DNA from: a bacterium
GTDB lineage: Bacteria > UBP15 > UBA6099
NCBI GenBank assembly: GCA_029564595.1
Contig: JAKQPS010000113.1
Coordinates: 1 to 64,000 of the forward strand
Reading direction: 5' to 3'
Length of the DNA stretch: 64,000 bases
This document shows, in pieces, positions 18,636 to 27,630 of this stretch (position 1 is its first letter; every line of letters starts with the position of its first letter). Both the position numbers and the translations under genes were made by a program. Below the pieces are notes generated by a model, which ran no database searches, was not told the DNA's origin, and saw only the letters and a list, made by a program, of their open reading frames with translations.

Positions 18636-19931
18636 TTATTTCTTTTTCTTTGCGCTTTTCACAGCCGAAGGCATGGAACATACATTGCCTTTGTTTCTGC
18701 CGCACAAAGCTTCCACTTTCGCCGGAAGGCCCCAACATGCCATGAAACCTGTCGCCACGCTGTGATCGAAGGTATCCCCTGTGTCGTATGTCGCAAGGTT
18801 TTTCTGGTAGAGAGAATTAGGCGATTTGCGCCCGACCACCACGCAGTTGCCTTTAAACAGTTTCACTCTGACAGTTCCCGTGACGTGCTTCTGGGTGGAG
18901 ATGAAAAACGCGTCGAGATGCTCCCGCAGGTCTGAGAACCAAAGCCCGTCGTAGATAAGCTCGGAATAGCGTTTTTCCACGAGGACTTTGTAATGCAGGG
19001 TGTCCCTGTTCATGACGAGAGTTTCGAGGTCTTGGTGCGCCTTGAGGATGACCGTCGCGGCGGGAGCCTCGTAAGTCTCGCGGCTCTTTATGCCGACTAA
19101 GCGGGACTCCACCATGTCGGTGAGGCCGACGCCGTTCTTTGCGGCGACATCGTTGAGTTTGCCGATGAGGTCGAACAGCTTCATTGACTTGCCGTTGAGA
19201 GCGACTGGCACACCTTTTACGAACTCAAGTTCTACATAAGTCGGTTTGTCCGGAGTGTCTTCGATGTGTTTGACCCAGATGTGGGCGTCTTTGGGAGGCT
19301 CGACCCACGGGTCTTCTAGGACGCCGCATTCGGTGCTCTTGCCCCATATCGAAAGGTCGAGGCTGTACGGGCTGTCTTTGGTGACGGGGAGAGGTATGTC
19401 GTGTTTTTTCGCGTAATCGAATTCCTCGTCGCGGGTCATGCCCCACTCTCTTGCGACGCCGATGATTTTTAGAGAAGGATCTAGAGCGCCTATTGAGACC
19501 TCGAATCGGACTTGGTCGTTCCCCTTTGCGGTTGCGCCGTGAGCGATCCACTTGGCGTTTTCCTTCCGGGCCACATCGACGAGTATGTCCGATATCAGAT
19601 AGCGGTTCAATGACGTTGAGTGGACGTATTTGCCTTCATATTTGGCGTTGGCTCGGATGGCGGGCACGAGATAGTCGTCGCAGAACATATCCTTGGCGTC
19701 TACTACCACGCTTTTTATCGCACCGATTTTTTCGGCTTTCTTTCTGATCGGGCCGAGTTCCTTGCCTTGGCCGACATCTATGCACACGGCGATGACATCC
19801 AGATTTTTTTCATCGATAAGCCATCTGATGGCCACCGATGTGTCCACGCCGCCCGAATACGCCAGAACGACTTTCTCTCTCTTGGGAGCGGGCGCTCCGT
19901 CTTTTTTTGCCGCTGTCTGCTTCTTGCTCAT
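18636..19931 (-). CDS. argG: argininosuccinate synthase
   Basis: Joins citrulline and aspartate with ATP in arginine synthesis. 431 residues with the PP-loop AYSGGVDTSVAI near the N-terminus, plus CIDVGQGKEL, HGATAKGNDQVRFE and SIWGKSTECG. The start at 19931 has GAGGTG 7 nt upstream; the frame continues to 19973 without support. Residues before the PP-loop form a Lys/Ala-rich extension, and the C-terminus ends in a Lys-rich tail (KSAKKKK), both unusual additions. It lies 64 nt downstream of ruvA on the same strand and may be the last gene of the yebC-ruvC-ruvA-argG transcript. argF and argH are not in the window; rocD at 63364 is the only other ornithine-related gene. Confidence 0.96.
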   Translation of the reverse strand: MSKKQTAAKKDGAPAPKREKVVLAYSGGVDTSVAIRWLIDEKNLDVIAVCIDVGQGKELGPIRKKAEKIGAIKSVVVDAKDMFCDDYLVPAIRANAKYEGKYVHSTSLNRYLISDILVDVARKENAKWIAHGATAKGNDQVRFEVSIGALDPSLKIIGVAREWGMTRDEEFDYAKKHDIPLPVTKDSPYSLDLSIWGKSTECGVLEDPWVEPPKDAHIWVKHIEDTPDKPTYVELEFVKGVPVALNGKSMKLFDLIGKLNDVAAKNGVGLTDMVESRLVGIKSRETYEAPAATVILKAHQDLETLVMNRDTLHYKVLVEKRYSELIYDGLWFSDLREHLDAFFISTQKHVTGTVRVKLFKGNCVVVGRKSPNSLYQKNLATYDTGDTFDHSVATGFMACWGLPAKVEALCGRNKGNVCSMPSAVKSAKKKK

Positions 19932-19995
19932 TTTGCCGCACCTCGATTCATAAGATGAAATATTCGCTCGCAACGGGGGTGGATTTCCCGGCGCG

Positions 19996-20595
19996 CTATT
20001 CTTTTCGTTTCAAGCCCAACTGGACGATTTGTCCGGCGGAAAGTTTTTCCATTTCCTCTTTCGGGATATTTTTCAGCATCGACCTTATTTCCGAAGGCGA
20101 GTAGCCGAGGGAGGACAATGCTTGAGCGGCGGCTTCGGCCTCGCTGCCGCGCTCGAAGACGGCGATCATCGAGGCTCCGGGCGCGAACTGGAACAGAGCG
20201 CCTATTTTGTCTTTCAGTTCGAGTATCGCGCGCTTGGCCGTTTTCGGCCCTATGCCGGGTATCGTCGTAAGCGCTGCGACATCCTCTCCCGCTATTGCTT
20301 CAAGCAATCGTCCCTTGGGAATAGACATCATTTTTACAGCCGCCTTCGGGCCGATTCCGGACACGGTTATGAGAAGACTGAACACTTCGCGCTCTTCCGC
20401 CGACATAAAACCGTAAAGCTCCAGCCTGTTGTCCGAAAAAATCAGGGAGGTGTGAATTGTGACCGACTTGTCTCCGACTTTCAGCGAGCCTGTGACGGAC
20501 AATGGAGCTGTCACATGGTAGCCCACGCCGGAAACGTCAATGCAGACGGACTGTTCCTTCACGTCGACAATGTCGCCTGTCAAAAAAGAAATCAT
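19996..20595 (-). CDS. ruvA: Holliday junction DNA helicase subunit RuvA
   Basis: 199 residues. The N-terminal OB fold (MISFLTGDIVDV) is followed by helix-hairpin-helix motifs VSGIGPKAAVKM and IPGIGPKTAKRA, which bind the junction, and a C-terminal domain (ALSSLGYSPSEIRSML) that contacts RuvB. In recombination RuvA holds the four-way junction for RuvB-driven branch migration. It follows ruvC by 41 nt. ruvB, usually next, is absent: argG follows instead. Confidence 0.96.
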   Translation of the reverse strand: MISFLTGDIVDVKEQSVCIDVSGVGYHVTAPLSVTGSLKVGDKSVTIHTSLIFSDNRLELYGFMSAEEREVFSLLITVSGIGPKAAVKMMSIPKGRLLEAIAGEDVAALTTIPGIGPKTAKRAILELKDKIGALFQFAPGASMIAVFERGSEAEAAAQALSSLGYSPSEIRSMLKNIPKEEMEKLSAGQIVQLGLKRKE

Positions 20596-20636
20596 GCCTT
20601 ACCGCCTGTCGAGAAGAAATAAGATACGCGGAAACG

Positions 20637-21158
20637 CTATCTGCCCGCGCCCGGAAAGACTCTCCTCGGATCGCCGGTGAGGGAGCGGAAGCGAGCGGAG
20701 TTCGCGTGGCACACGGCCACGGCGAGAGCGTCCGCGGCGTGTTCGCTCTTAGGCGGCTCTTCGAGATTGAGAATCATTTTTATCATGTACTGCACCTGAG
20801 ATTTTTCGGCGCGGCCCGCGCCGACTATCGCTTTCTTAATCTGGATGGGAGTGTACTCGTAAACCGGCAGCCCGGCCAGAGAAGCACAAAGGATGAAGAC
20901 TCCGCGCGCATGACCTACTTGAAAAGCGCTCTTTGCGTTTTTTGCGAAGTACAGGGCCTCGATCGCGCACGCGTCCGGCTTCCATTCTTCCAGAGCGCGC
21001 ATAAAATCGTCGTATATCGACCTGAGCCTTTCAGGAAAATCGCAGTCTTTGGATGTGGCTATCTCGTCGAACTCGACGATTTTGAGATTTCCGCCGACCT
21101 CGTCAATAACTCCATATCCTGAACCCGCCAGACCGGGGTCGATTCCGATTATCCGCAC
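20637..21158 (-). CDS. ruvC: Holliday junction endonuclease RuvC
   Basis: 173 residues, the usual size. Resolves Holliday junctions. The RNase H-like fold begins with IIGIDPGLAGSGYGV (catalytic Asp7), then AIEALYFAKNAKSA (catalytic Glu) and the C-terminal acidic block SEHAADALAVAVCH. The start is GTG at 21158, placing the first Asp at residue 7 as in the family. It lies 27 nt after yebC, the classical yebC-ruvC-ruvA order. Confidence 0.95.
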   Translation of the reverse strand: MRIIGIDPGLAGSGYGVIDEVGGNLKIVEFDEIATSKDCDFPERLRSIYDDFMRALEEWKPDACAIEALYFAKNAKSAFQVGHARGVFILCASLAGLPVYEYTPIQIKKAIVGAGRAEKSQVQYMIKMILNLEEPPKSEHAADALAVAVCHANSARFRSLTGDPRRVFPGAGR

Positions 21159-21185
21159 TGTCCCGCACCGGAGCCTTTCTCTCTT

Positions 21186-21932
21186 TCAGCCTTTCAGTTT
21201 CTCCATGACGTCTTCGGAAATGTCGAAGTTCGAGTACACGTTCTGAACGTCGTCCAAATCTTCTATGAAATCAATAAGCTTGAGGACGGTTTCGGCCTTG
21301 TCGCCGACATCGACGGTCGTTGTAGGCTCCATCGAGACTTCATAAGATTCGATTTTGTATCCGCCCTCTTCCAGTTTGGTCTTTACGCGCTCTAGCTCTG
21401 ACGGTTCAGTGGAAACCATGAAGAAGCTGCCGTCATGGGAAACATCGTCAGCGCCCGCGTCGAGCGCCGCTTCCATAAGAGCTTCCTCGTCGGTTCCCTC
21501 GGCAGGAATGAGAATTATGCCCTTTTTTGTGAACATCCACTGGACACAGCCGGATTCGCCGAGATTGCCGCCGTGCTTTGTGAGGGCGTGACGCACTTCG
21601 GCGGTTGTGCGGTTGCGGTTGTCAGTGAGAGTTTCGATAATGATGGCGGTCCCGCAGGGGCCGTAACCTTCATAAACGATTTCCTCGTAGGCTTCGCCCT
21701 CGATCTCGCCGGTTCCGCGTTTGATGGCGCGTGTGATGGTGTCGGCGGGCATATTGATGCTCTTCGCCTTATCGACAGCGGTTCTCAGCGTTGAATTGGC
21801 GTCTAGGTCTCCGCCGCCCGCGCGGGCCGCCTGCATCATGACTCTAATGAGTTTCGAGAATTCGCGGCCGCGTTTCTGGTCCAACGCGCCCTTTTTTCTT
21901 TTTATCGTGCTCCATTTAGAATGTCCTGACAT
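21186..21932 (-). CDS. yebC: YebC/TACO1-family protein
   Basis: 248 residues with the family start MSGHSKWSTIKRKKGA and FSKLIRVMMQAARAGG, then NMPADTITRAIKRGTGE and YEGYGPCGTA. Proteins of this family have been described as transcriptional regulators and more recently as factors easing ribosome stalling; which role applies here is not visible. First gene of the yebC-ruvC-ruvA group. The ribosome site GGAGGTG is a few nt upstream of the ATG. Confidence 0.95.
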   Translation of the reverse strand: MSGHSKWSTIKRKKGALDQKRGREFSKLIRVMMQAARAGGGDLDANSTLRTAVDKAKSINMPADTITRAIKRGTGEIEGEAYEEIVYEGYGPCGTAIIIETLTDNRNRTTAEVRHALTKHGGNLGESGCVQWMFTKKGIILIPAEGTDEEALMEAALDAGADDVSHDGSFFMVSTEPSELERVKTKLEEGGYKIESYEVSMEPTTTVDVGDKAETVLKLIDFIEDLDDVQNVYSNFDISEDVMEKLKG

Positions 21933-22058
21933 AAAACGCGCACCTCCACGCCTTTCGGACGCCGTTCCGGCTCCGATCCCTCAAACTCAATTATTTTCTA
22001 TGATTTTCTGAATTCTTTCAATAGACGGCGCGGCAAATGCGCGGCGGCGGACAGCGTA

Positions 22059-22086
22059 AGGCCCGACGCCTAACGACGCCGGGCCT
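22059..22086 (-). terminator. possible terminator or palindrome after the PII gene
   Basis: Inverted repeat with 7-bp GC-rich arms (22059-22065 with 22080-22086) and a 14-nt interior, 33 nt past the PII stop on the minus strand. There is no T-run, so intrinsic termination would be weak. Confidence 0.4.
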
Positions 22087-22118
22087 CCGCCAAGGAGGGT
22101 ATCCGCCTGAAACGGGCT

Positions 22119-22460
22119 TCAACCTATCGCAAAACTTCCGCGTTCCTTCGTCCTGATTCTCACGCACTCGCCGAGATCGACAACAAATATCTTCCCGTCG
22201 CCTATCTGCCCGGTCGATGCGCCTCTGATTATCGCCTCGATAGTGGAATCAACAAAACCGTCGTTCACTGCTATCTCGAGCCTCACTTTTTTGTGCAGGT
22301 TTACCTCTGTAACGACGCCTCGGTATGTAGTGGAATATCCCTTCTGTTGACCGCACCCCAGCGCGTTGGTCACGGACATCTTGTAAACCTCCGCGTCGAA
22401 TAGCGATTTCTTCACATCCGTAAGTTTCTCCGGTTTTACATAAGCAATTATCAGTTTCAT
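22119..22460 (-). CDS. PII nitrogen regulatory protein, T-loop lacks Tyr51
   Basis: PII signal protein of 113 residues that binds ATP/ADP and 2-oxoglutarate and usually gates AmtB. The start at 22460 is chosen for GGAGG 8 nt upstream. The T-loop region [16 protein letters not shown] aligns without gaps to the enterobacterial GlnB sequence, but the residue at the uridylylation position (Tyr51) is Thr. The adenylylation/uridylylation switch is therefore unlikely; control by ligands alone is expected. The C-terminal signature is [20 protein letters not shown]. It lies 28 nt downstream of amtB, the usual GlnK position. Confidence 0.94.
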   Translation of the reverse strand: MKLIIAYVKPEKLTDVKKSLFDAEVYKMSVTNALGCGQQKGYSTTYRGVVTEVNLHKKVRLEIAVNDGFVDSTIEAIIRGASTGQIGDGKIFVVDLGECVRIRTKERGSFAIG

Positions 22461-22488
22461 AGATGTCGCCTCCAATCGGCCATGTTAG

Positions 22489-23862
22489 TCACTGTGTCGT
22501 AAAAATCTGGAAACCGCTGTAGGACTCGATGCCGTGTTCCTCGATGTCAAGCCCTCGGAGTTCCTCTTCGGGAGAGACTCGGAGTCCGACGACGATTTTG
22601 ATGACGGCAAACAGGACTGACGCGCTGATGAACGACCACGCGAACACACTGACTACGCCTAGCGCCTGCACGCCGAGTTGCGAGAAACCGCCGCCGAAGA
22701 ACAATCCGTCCACTCCGCCGTACTTGGACTGGGCGAAGAGGCCGGCGGCAAGCGTTCCCCACGCGCCGCAAATGCCGTGTACGGATATCGCGCCGACCGG
22801 GTCGTCTATCTTCAGGATTCTGTCAACAAACTCTACCGCAAGAACAACCAGAACGCCCGCCACAGCTCCGATGATGACCGCGCTTGACGGAGACACGTTG
22901 GCGCAGGGAGCGGTGATTCCCACAAGGCCCGCAAGCGCGCCGTTAAGAGTCATGCTAGTGTCGGGTTTGCCATGCCATATCCAGACTGTGATCATTGCCA
23001 CGACGGCTCCGGTTGCGGCGGCGAGGTTGGTCGTCACGGCGATGACCCCTATGCTGAGGTTCATTCCCGATGTCGTGCTGCCTGCATTGAAACCGAACCA
23101 GCCGAACCAGAGAATGAAGACGCCGAGAGCGGCCAGCGGGATGTTGTGTCCGGGAATGGCGTTTATCTTGCCGTTCGGGCCGTATTTGCCCAGCCTCGGC
23201 CCGACCGCGATCGCTCCGGCAAGCGCGCACCATCCTCCGACAGAATGCACGACTGCGGATCCCGCGAAATCTATCATTCCCAGTTTGCTCAGCCATCCGC
23301 CTCCCCATACCCAATGCCCAACCACCGGATAGATGAGAGCGCAGATGAAAACGCAGTAGAATATGTAACTCTTGAATTTCGTTCTTTCAGCCATAGCTCC
23401 TGAAACTATCGTCGCGGCTGTGGCTGCAAATACTACCTGAAAAAGCCAGAAAGCGATTTTCCACATCCCGTCTCCCGTGGACGGGTCCCCGTCGGAAAGG
23501 AAAAAACCGCTCGTTCCGAAAAGGCCTCCGCGCGAGGTTCCGAACATAATGCCGAACCCGATCGCCCAGTACGCGAGCGAGCCTATGCTGAAATCCATCA
23601 GGTTCTTCATCAGGATGTTCGCGGCGTTTTTCGCGCGAGTGAAACCGACCTCAAGCATTGCGAATCCGGGTTGCATGAAAAACACCAAGAACGCGCATAC
23701 CAGCATCCAGACGGTGTTAATAGATGTCTGGGACGCCGCAATCTGTTCGGCGTTGCTCTGAACAGTCGGCGCGGCTTCGACATCGCCGAACGCGGTGGCG
23801 CAAACCGCCAGCAGGGGCGCCGCAAACATAATGCTTCTCATTGCGATCTTTCTGAATTTCAT
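22489..23862 (-). CDS. amtB: ammonium transporter AmtB
   Basis: Inner-membrane ammonium channel of 457 residues with an N-terminal signal peptide (to about residue 30) and then eleven membrane segments. The twin channel histidines lie in SAVVHSVGGW and GAISVHGICGAW; the entry motif MLEVGFTRAKN is intact. Trimeric AmtB is blocked by GlnK-type PII, encoded 28 nt downstream. A GGGAGG site precedes the ATG. It is the second gene after the porin-like gene at 23910 and is most likely expressed from the sigma54 promoter at 24702 under nitrogen limitation. Confidence 0.97.
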   Translation of the reverse strand: MKFRKIAMRSIMFAAPLLAVCATAFGDVEAAPTVQSNAEQIAASQTSINTVWMLVCAFLVFFMQPGFAMLEVGFTRAKNAANILMKNLMDFSIGSLAYWAIGFGIMFGTSRGGLFGTSGFFLSDGDPSTGDGMWKIAFWLFQVVFAATAATIVSGAMAERTKFKSYIFYCVFICALIYPVVGHWVWGGGWLSKLGMIDFAGSAVVHSVGGWCALAGAIAVGPRLGKYGPNGKINAIPGHNIPLAALGVFILWFGWFGFNAGSTTSGMNLSIGVIAVTTNLAAATGAVVAMITVWIWHGKPDTSMTLNGALAGLVGITAPCANVSPSSAVIIGAVAGVLVVLAVEFVDRILKIDDPVGAISVHGICGAWGTLAAGLFAQSKYGGVDGLFFGGGFSQLGVQALGVVSVFAWSFISASVLFAVIKIVVGLRVSPEEELRGLDIEEHGIESYSGFQIFTTQ

Positions 23863-23909
23863 CTTCCGCCTCCCTTTCGATAGCCCGACTTATGCGCGCG
23901 GGCGGATTT

Positions 23910-24638
23910 TTAGAAACTGAAACCTATTCCGACTCCCGCCCAGAACTCGTTCTCCGTGTTGGCTCTGTCGCCGGGAGTAATAACGTAATTCAATGACGGG
24001 ACTATCTCGAAGTCTCCCGCCTGAAAGCTCATTGAAGCGCCTATGTCGATGTTGCTCACGCCCGGCTCCAGCCCCCATTGTCCGTCGCTGTAGCCGAGTC
24101 CAGCGCTGAGCGAGAGAGCCGGGATTCCCGCTTCTCCGCCTATCGGTATGTCTCGGCTTATCCCGGCGTAAGCGTACACGCCGTCTCCGGCGTCCCAATC
24201 CGAGTACACTGTCATGGACGGAGACAGAAACGCGTCCGGCCATTCGAGCGTCACAAAGGATTCCTGCGATTCGTCCGCGATGCTTGGGAATGTGTAATAT
24301 ATATGGCCCACAGTCCATTCAGCGCCGGGCATCAACTTCGACGAAGCCGAATAGCTCAGCGTGTAATCCAGTTCATCCAGTTCGGAATCCCCGTCCAACC
24401 CGTATGACATCCACATATTGAAAGCCCATCCGCTCGACCAACTGAAATCGAGAGACGGCTGAATGGCCGGTTCGTTGTCCGCCAGCAGGTCCTGTCCGCG
24501 CCAGATGTATTTCGACACCCACGCGACGCTTCCGCTCACATCCGCTTCCGCTCTCGCCGCCCCGGCGGACATCGCCAGAACGGTCAGGGCCATTGCCGCC
24601 GCCCCTACTGCTTTCATCCACTTTCTTTTCCTGCTCAT
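23910..24638 (-). CDS. Gcw_chp/TorF-type outer membrane protein
   Basis: 242-residue protein with a Sec signal peptide (KAVGAAAMALTVLAMSAGA, cleavage near ARAEA). The mature part is built of alternating beta strands and ends in Phe (GVGIGFSF), as in outer-membrane barrels. The start of the mature protein (GSVAWVSKYIWRGQ) fits the Gcw_chp family (conserved protein often next to nitrogen transport genes). The ATG at 24638 has GGAGG 8 nt upstream; a GTG two codons earlier is too close to that site. It precedes amtB by 47 nt, so I infer a porin for ammonium or small nitrogen compounds. Confidence 0.82.
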   Translation of the reverse strand: MSRKRKWMKAVGAAAMALTVLAMSAGAARAEADVSGSVAWVSKYIWRGQDLLADNEPAIQPSLDFSWSSGWAFNMWMSYGLDGDSELDELDYTLSYSASSKLMPGAEWTVGHIYYTFPSIADESQESFVTLEWPDAFLSPSMTVYSDWDAGDGVYAYAGISRDIPIGGEAGIPALSLSAGLGYSDGQWGLEPGVSNIDIGASMSFQAGDFEIVPSLNYVITPGDRANTENEFWAGVGIGFSF

Positions 24639-24701
24639 TTCCACTGCCTCCTTGGTTTTTCGTCGCTGCTCATATTTCCGCGCGACTTTTTCTTTATGTA
24701 A

Positions 24702-24717
24702 TGCAATTGGGATACCA
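24702..24717 (-). promoter_or_regulatory. sigma54 (-24/-12) promoter of porin-amtB-PII operon
   Basis: Minus strand reads TGGTATCCCAATTGCA: the invariant GG and GC are separated by exactly 10 bp, as required for sigma54. It ends 63 bp upstream of the start codon at 24638, leaving a leader of roughly 50 nt. A divergent sigma54 activator gene and two palindromes sit at enhancer distance. Confidence 0.78.
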
Positions 24718-24830
24718 CAGAATAAAAAAGTGAGGCGATGGGTGATGCTGTCATTAAAAATGCTTTCATTAAAAGAAATAAATAAATATGTGGGAAGAAG
24801 GAATTGAAGTGTTTACGCGCCGCAATGTGG

Positions 24831-24842
24831 CACAATTTTGTG
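24831..24842. promoter_or_regulatory. palindromic activator/operator site 1
   Basis: CACAATTTTGTG, a perfect 12-bp inverted repeat preceded by G. Its centre is 30 bp from that of site 2, putting both on about the same helix face, and about 115 bp upstream of the sigma54 promoter, a typical enhancer distance. It resembles NtrC sites (GCAC...GTGC) but with one base less between half-sites. Confidence 0.7.
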
Positions 24843-24851
24843 TCGCCGGGA

Positions 24852-24879
24852 TTGTAGCGGCACAATATTGTGCTATTAT
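24852..24879 (+). promoter_or_regulatory. sigma70-type promoter of the sigma54 activator gene
   Basis: TTGTAG (24852-24857) and TATTAT (24874-24879) with a 16-bp spacer. The spacer contains palindrome site 2, so a protein bound there would block this promoter; autorepression is inferred. Confidence 0.5.
24860..24873. promoter_or_regulatory. palindromic activator/operator site 2
   Basis: GCACAATATTGTGC, a perfect 14-bp palindrome. It shares CACAAT and TTGTG with site 1. It fills the spacer of the activator gene's own promoter and lies about 145 bp upstream of the divergent sigma54 promoter. Confidence 0.75.
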
Positions 24880-24914
24880 TGCAAGGCAAACTGATTTGAA
24901 AGGCGGCAACTGAG

Positions 24915-26450
24915 TTGCGACCGGACAAGATTGAGAGTATTGAACTATCAACTATATATAGAGTCGCCGGTTTGCTCGGAACCGGGAAAGACTTGCGCGG
25001 AACTCTCGTAAGAACCCTCGAACTGCTGGCGTCGGAAATGGGAATGAGACGGGGGATGATAACGCTGCTGCCGGGCAATTCGAGCGAGGCGCATCTGGAC
25101 ATTGCTCCGGCGATGAACGGCGCGGATGTCGATAAGGTCGTCTATGGTCCCGGAGAAGGGATAACCGGGCGCGTGTTGTCCGACGGCGAGCCGATTGTCA
25201 TACCGAATCTAGGTAAAGAGCCGGGTTTTCTCGACCGCGCTGGTCTCAGAAAAAACGAAGACCTTTCAAAAATGTCTTTTATCTGCGTTCCGGTCAGATT
25301 CGGCGAGAATGTTATCGGCGCTCTGTCCGTGGACATTGAGGCCTGCGACGGCGAAGAGTTGGAAGAGATGACAAGGTTTCTGTGCGGCGTGGCAGACATG
25401 ATAGCGCCCGGCGTCGAGGCAAGGAGGAAGGAAGACGAAAGAAAGCGGCTCGAAATCGAAAACATAGGATTAAAAAAGCAGATAGAGCTTAAGTCAAAAC
25501 CTTCGAATATCATAGGAAATTCGAGAGTGATGGACAGCGTTTATTTATTGATAAATCAGGTGGCGGACAGCGGGGCGACGGCGCTTATAACAGGCGAGAC
25601 CGGCACGGGGAAAGAGCTTGCCGCGGCTGCGATACACAACGCAAGCCCCCGGCGGGCGATGCCTTTCGTTGCGGTAAGCTGCGCCGCGCTCCCGGAAACC
25701 CTGCTGGAGAGCGAGCTTTTCGGACATGAAAAAGGCGCGTTCACGGGAGCGCACGAGAGACGGGCCGGGAAGTTCGAGCAAGCCGCGGGCGGGTCCGTCT
25801 TCCTCGACGAAATCGGCGAAATGAGCCTTTCGTCCCAAGCCAAGCTTCTGCGCGTTCTACAGACGAAGGAAGTCGAGAGGCTGGGCGGCGACAAACCGAT
25901 TAGAGCAAACGTCAGGATAATCGCCGCCACGAACCGCGACCTCGAGCGCGCGGTGACAAACGGGGAATTCAGGGCGGACCTTTTTTACCGTCTCAACGTG
26001 TTTCCGATACACATGCCGCCTCTGCGCGAGCGGGGCGCCGACATCATGCTTCTGGCCGACCACTTCGTTCACAAGTATTCCGAAGAGTTCGGCAAAAAAG
26101 TGGAGCGGATATGTTCGCCTGCCATCGACGCGCTTATGGCATATCACTGGCCGGGCAACGTGAGAGAGCTTGAGAACTGCGTGGAACGCGCCGTGCTGTT
26201 GAGCCAAGACGGAGTGATACATTCATATAATCTCCCCCCGTCGCTGCGCATGAGAACGACGGAAGCGAAAACTGAAAAGGCCGGCTCTCTCGAATCGCTG
26301 CTTGAAGCGTACGAACGAGACCTGATAGAAGAAGCCGTCAAATACGCCGGAGGCAACCAGTCCGCCGCCGCCCGCGAACTCGGCACGACCAAACGCGTCA
26401 TTCAGTACAAAACCGCAAAATACGGAATTGATTGCAAGAAATACAAGTGA
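24915..26450 (+). CDS. sigma54-dependent activator with GAF domain (NifA/NtrC-like)
   Basis: Transcription activator of 511 residues. Domain order: GAF sensor (about 10-165), a linker coiled coil, AAA+ domain (about 195-430) with Walker A GETGTGKE, the sigma54-contact loop [13 protein letters not shown] and Walker [10 protein letters not shown], then a Fis-type helix-turn-helix ([18 protein letters not shown]) at the end. The GAF-AAA-Fis order is that of NifA. The start is a TTG at 24915, chosen because the GAF domain begins at once and no ATG or GTG fits. There is no receiver domain, so it is not a classical response regulator. Divergent from porin-amtB-PII and the obvious candidate to activate it. 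No nif genes are seen. Confidence 0.92.
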   Translation: MRPDKIESIELSTIYRVAGLLGTGKDLRGTLVRTLELLASEMGMRRGMITLLPGNSSEAHLDIAPAMNGADVDKVVYGPGEGITGRVLSDGEPIVIPNLGKEPGFLDRAGLRKNEDLSKMSFICVPVRFGENVIGALSVDIEACDGEELEEMTRFLCGVADMIAPGVEARRKEDERKRLEIENIGLKKQIELKSKPSNIIGNSRVMDSVYLLINQVADSGATALITGETGTGKELAAAAIHNASPRRAMPFVAVSCAALPETLLESELFGHEKGAFTGAHERRAGKFEQAAGGSVFLDEIGEMSLSSQAKLLRVLQTKEVERLGGDKPIRANVRIIAATNRDLERAVTNGEFRADLFYRLNVFPIHMPPLRERGADIMLLADHFVHKYSEEFGKKVERICSPAIDALMAYHWPGNVRELENCVERAVLLSQDGVIHSYNLPPSLRMRTTEAKTEKAGSLESLLEAYERDLIEEAVKYAGGNQSAAARELGTTKRVIQYKTAKYGIDCKKYK

Positions 26451-26688
26451 TTCCCATTGCCATCAGACAGCTTGCATTTTCACCATCCGGGATCGCATAA
26501 ACATAACAACGCGCGCTCGCGGTTGCTTTATCGCATTTGCTTATTAAATGTTTGCTTTTTTGCGCCTTGCGCCGATTATTATGCGAGCATAAACTATTGT
26601 ACAGAACAAGGTTAGCCATAGGAAGGGACTTGACACTCGAACCATTTTGATTTATAAAATTATACATATAATTAATGATTGAAAAATA

Positions 26689-26723
26689 GAAGCGGCCCGC
26701 TATCTAATAAGGCGGGCCGCTTC
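26689..26723 (+). repeat. 12-bp inverted repeat just upstream of the NYN gene
   Basis: Perfect 12-bp GC-rich arms (26689-26700 with 26712-26723) around an 11-nt AT-rich interior, ending 8 nt before the GGGAGG of the NYN gene. It could terminate read-through from the activator gene or act as a leader hairpin. The rest of the 290-bp gap (26451-26740) is AT-rich and shows no gene. Confidence 0.7.
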
Positions 26724-26740
26724 GCATTTTGGGAGGCGGC

Positions 26741-27622
26741 ATGAACAAGTTTTCCGTATTCATTGATGGCGAATTCTTGTTTTTTACTTTTAAAAGCATG
26801 GGCATTCAGGAAAAAGACATCGACTGGCACGCATTTCATGGACTTATTAGAAATAAAATCGAAAACTACACTAACGCGCGTCCGATGGTAGGCAGAATAC
26901 ATATATTTAAAGCCGAAAGCGTTGCTTTTTTTCCGGTGAAACGCAATGAATGGTTTAATAATAAACTCAAAAATGACATTAAGGAATACAAGGTTTACGA
27001 TGCCGACAACCGACTAATTACAGATTATGCGTCTTTAACCGAGGATGATATAGAAAAAATACGTTTGAGAGCGGTGACCGATCTGAAGGATTTTAAAGAG
27101 AAATATATGAGCGGAGTTTTGGGTAGATATAGGCACATAACAATTAACAACGCTTTTATTGAGTTGAGCCTGCCCGGATTCGTAAAATATGATCCGATAA
27201 TTGGAAGGCCAATAGAGGAAAAAGGCGTTGATGTCGGAATAGCGACGGATATGATTTTAAAAAGCGATAACTACGATGTGGCCATAATACTTTCGGGCGA
27301 CGCCGATCTGACCCCTGCCATAAAACAGATTAAAAACAAGATGAAATTTGTCTTCCTTTTGAGAGTTTTTAAAGAAAAGCCGCCCAGACCAGTGGGAATA
27401 TCCGATCAGTTATCTCAGCTTGTTGACGGATACATCGATTTCCCATTGTGTGAGATTCCATTTTCTTTTCGCATTAGCTGTGACACGTGCGCAAACACAA
27501 TCAATGTGGATAATTATTTCTTAAGCGATATTAACTTTCTATCAAGAGAAGACGTTCGACTCACTCATACTTGCAAGTGCGGACAAATTCTGGATTTCAA
27601 CAGGACTGTTTTCGAGAATTGA
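26741..27622 (+). CDS. NYN-domain (LabA-like) putative ribonuclease with C-terminal zinc ribbon
   Basis: 293 residues. The N-terminal NYN (PIN-like) fold has acidic residues at the family positions: VFIDGEFLF (Asp9), KGVDVGIATDMIL and ILSGDADLTPAI. The C-terminal 60 residues contain CDTC and TCKCG, a probable zinc ribbon for nucleic-acid binding. This family includes metal-dependent RNases; the target is unknown. The ATG at 26741 follows GGGAGG by 4 nt. Codon use is AT-rich compared with neighbours, suggesting recent acquisition. Its closest neighbour, 8 bp away and convergent, is a small zinc ribbon protein. Confidence 0.82.
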   Translation: MNKFSVFIDGEFLFFTFKSMGIQEKDIDWHAFHGLIRNKIENYTNARPMVGRIHIFKAESVAFFPVKRNEWFNNKLKNDIKEYKVYDADNRLITDYASLTEDDIEKIRLRAVTDLKDFKEKYMSGVLGRYRHITINNAFIELSLPGFVKYDPIIGRPIEEKGVDVGIATDMILKSDNYDVAIILSGDADLTPAIKQIKNKMKFVFLLRVFKEKPPRPVGISDQLSQLVDGYIDFPLCEIPFSFRISCDTCANTINVDNYFLSDINFLSREDVRLTHTCKCGQILDFNRTVFEN

Positions 27623-27630
27623 CTCGTTCG

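Noticed and set aside
24831-24873. Canonical NtrC binding sites
   Set aside because: Half-sites are similar but the spacing is one base shorter than the classical site and the local activator has no receiver domain, so they are assigned to that activator.
24915-26450. True NifA of a nitrogenase cluster
   Set aside because: Domain order matches NifA, but no nif genes are present and the divergent operon is for ammonium uptake.
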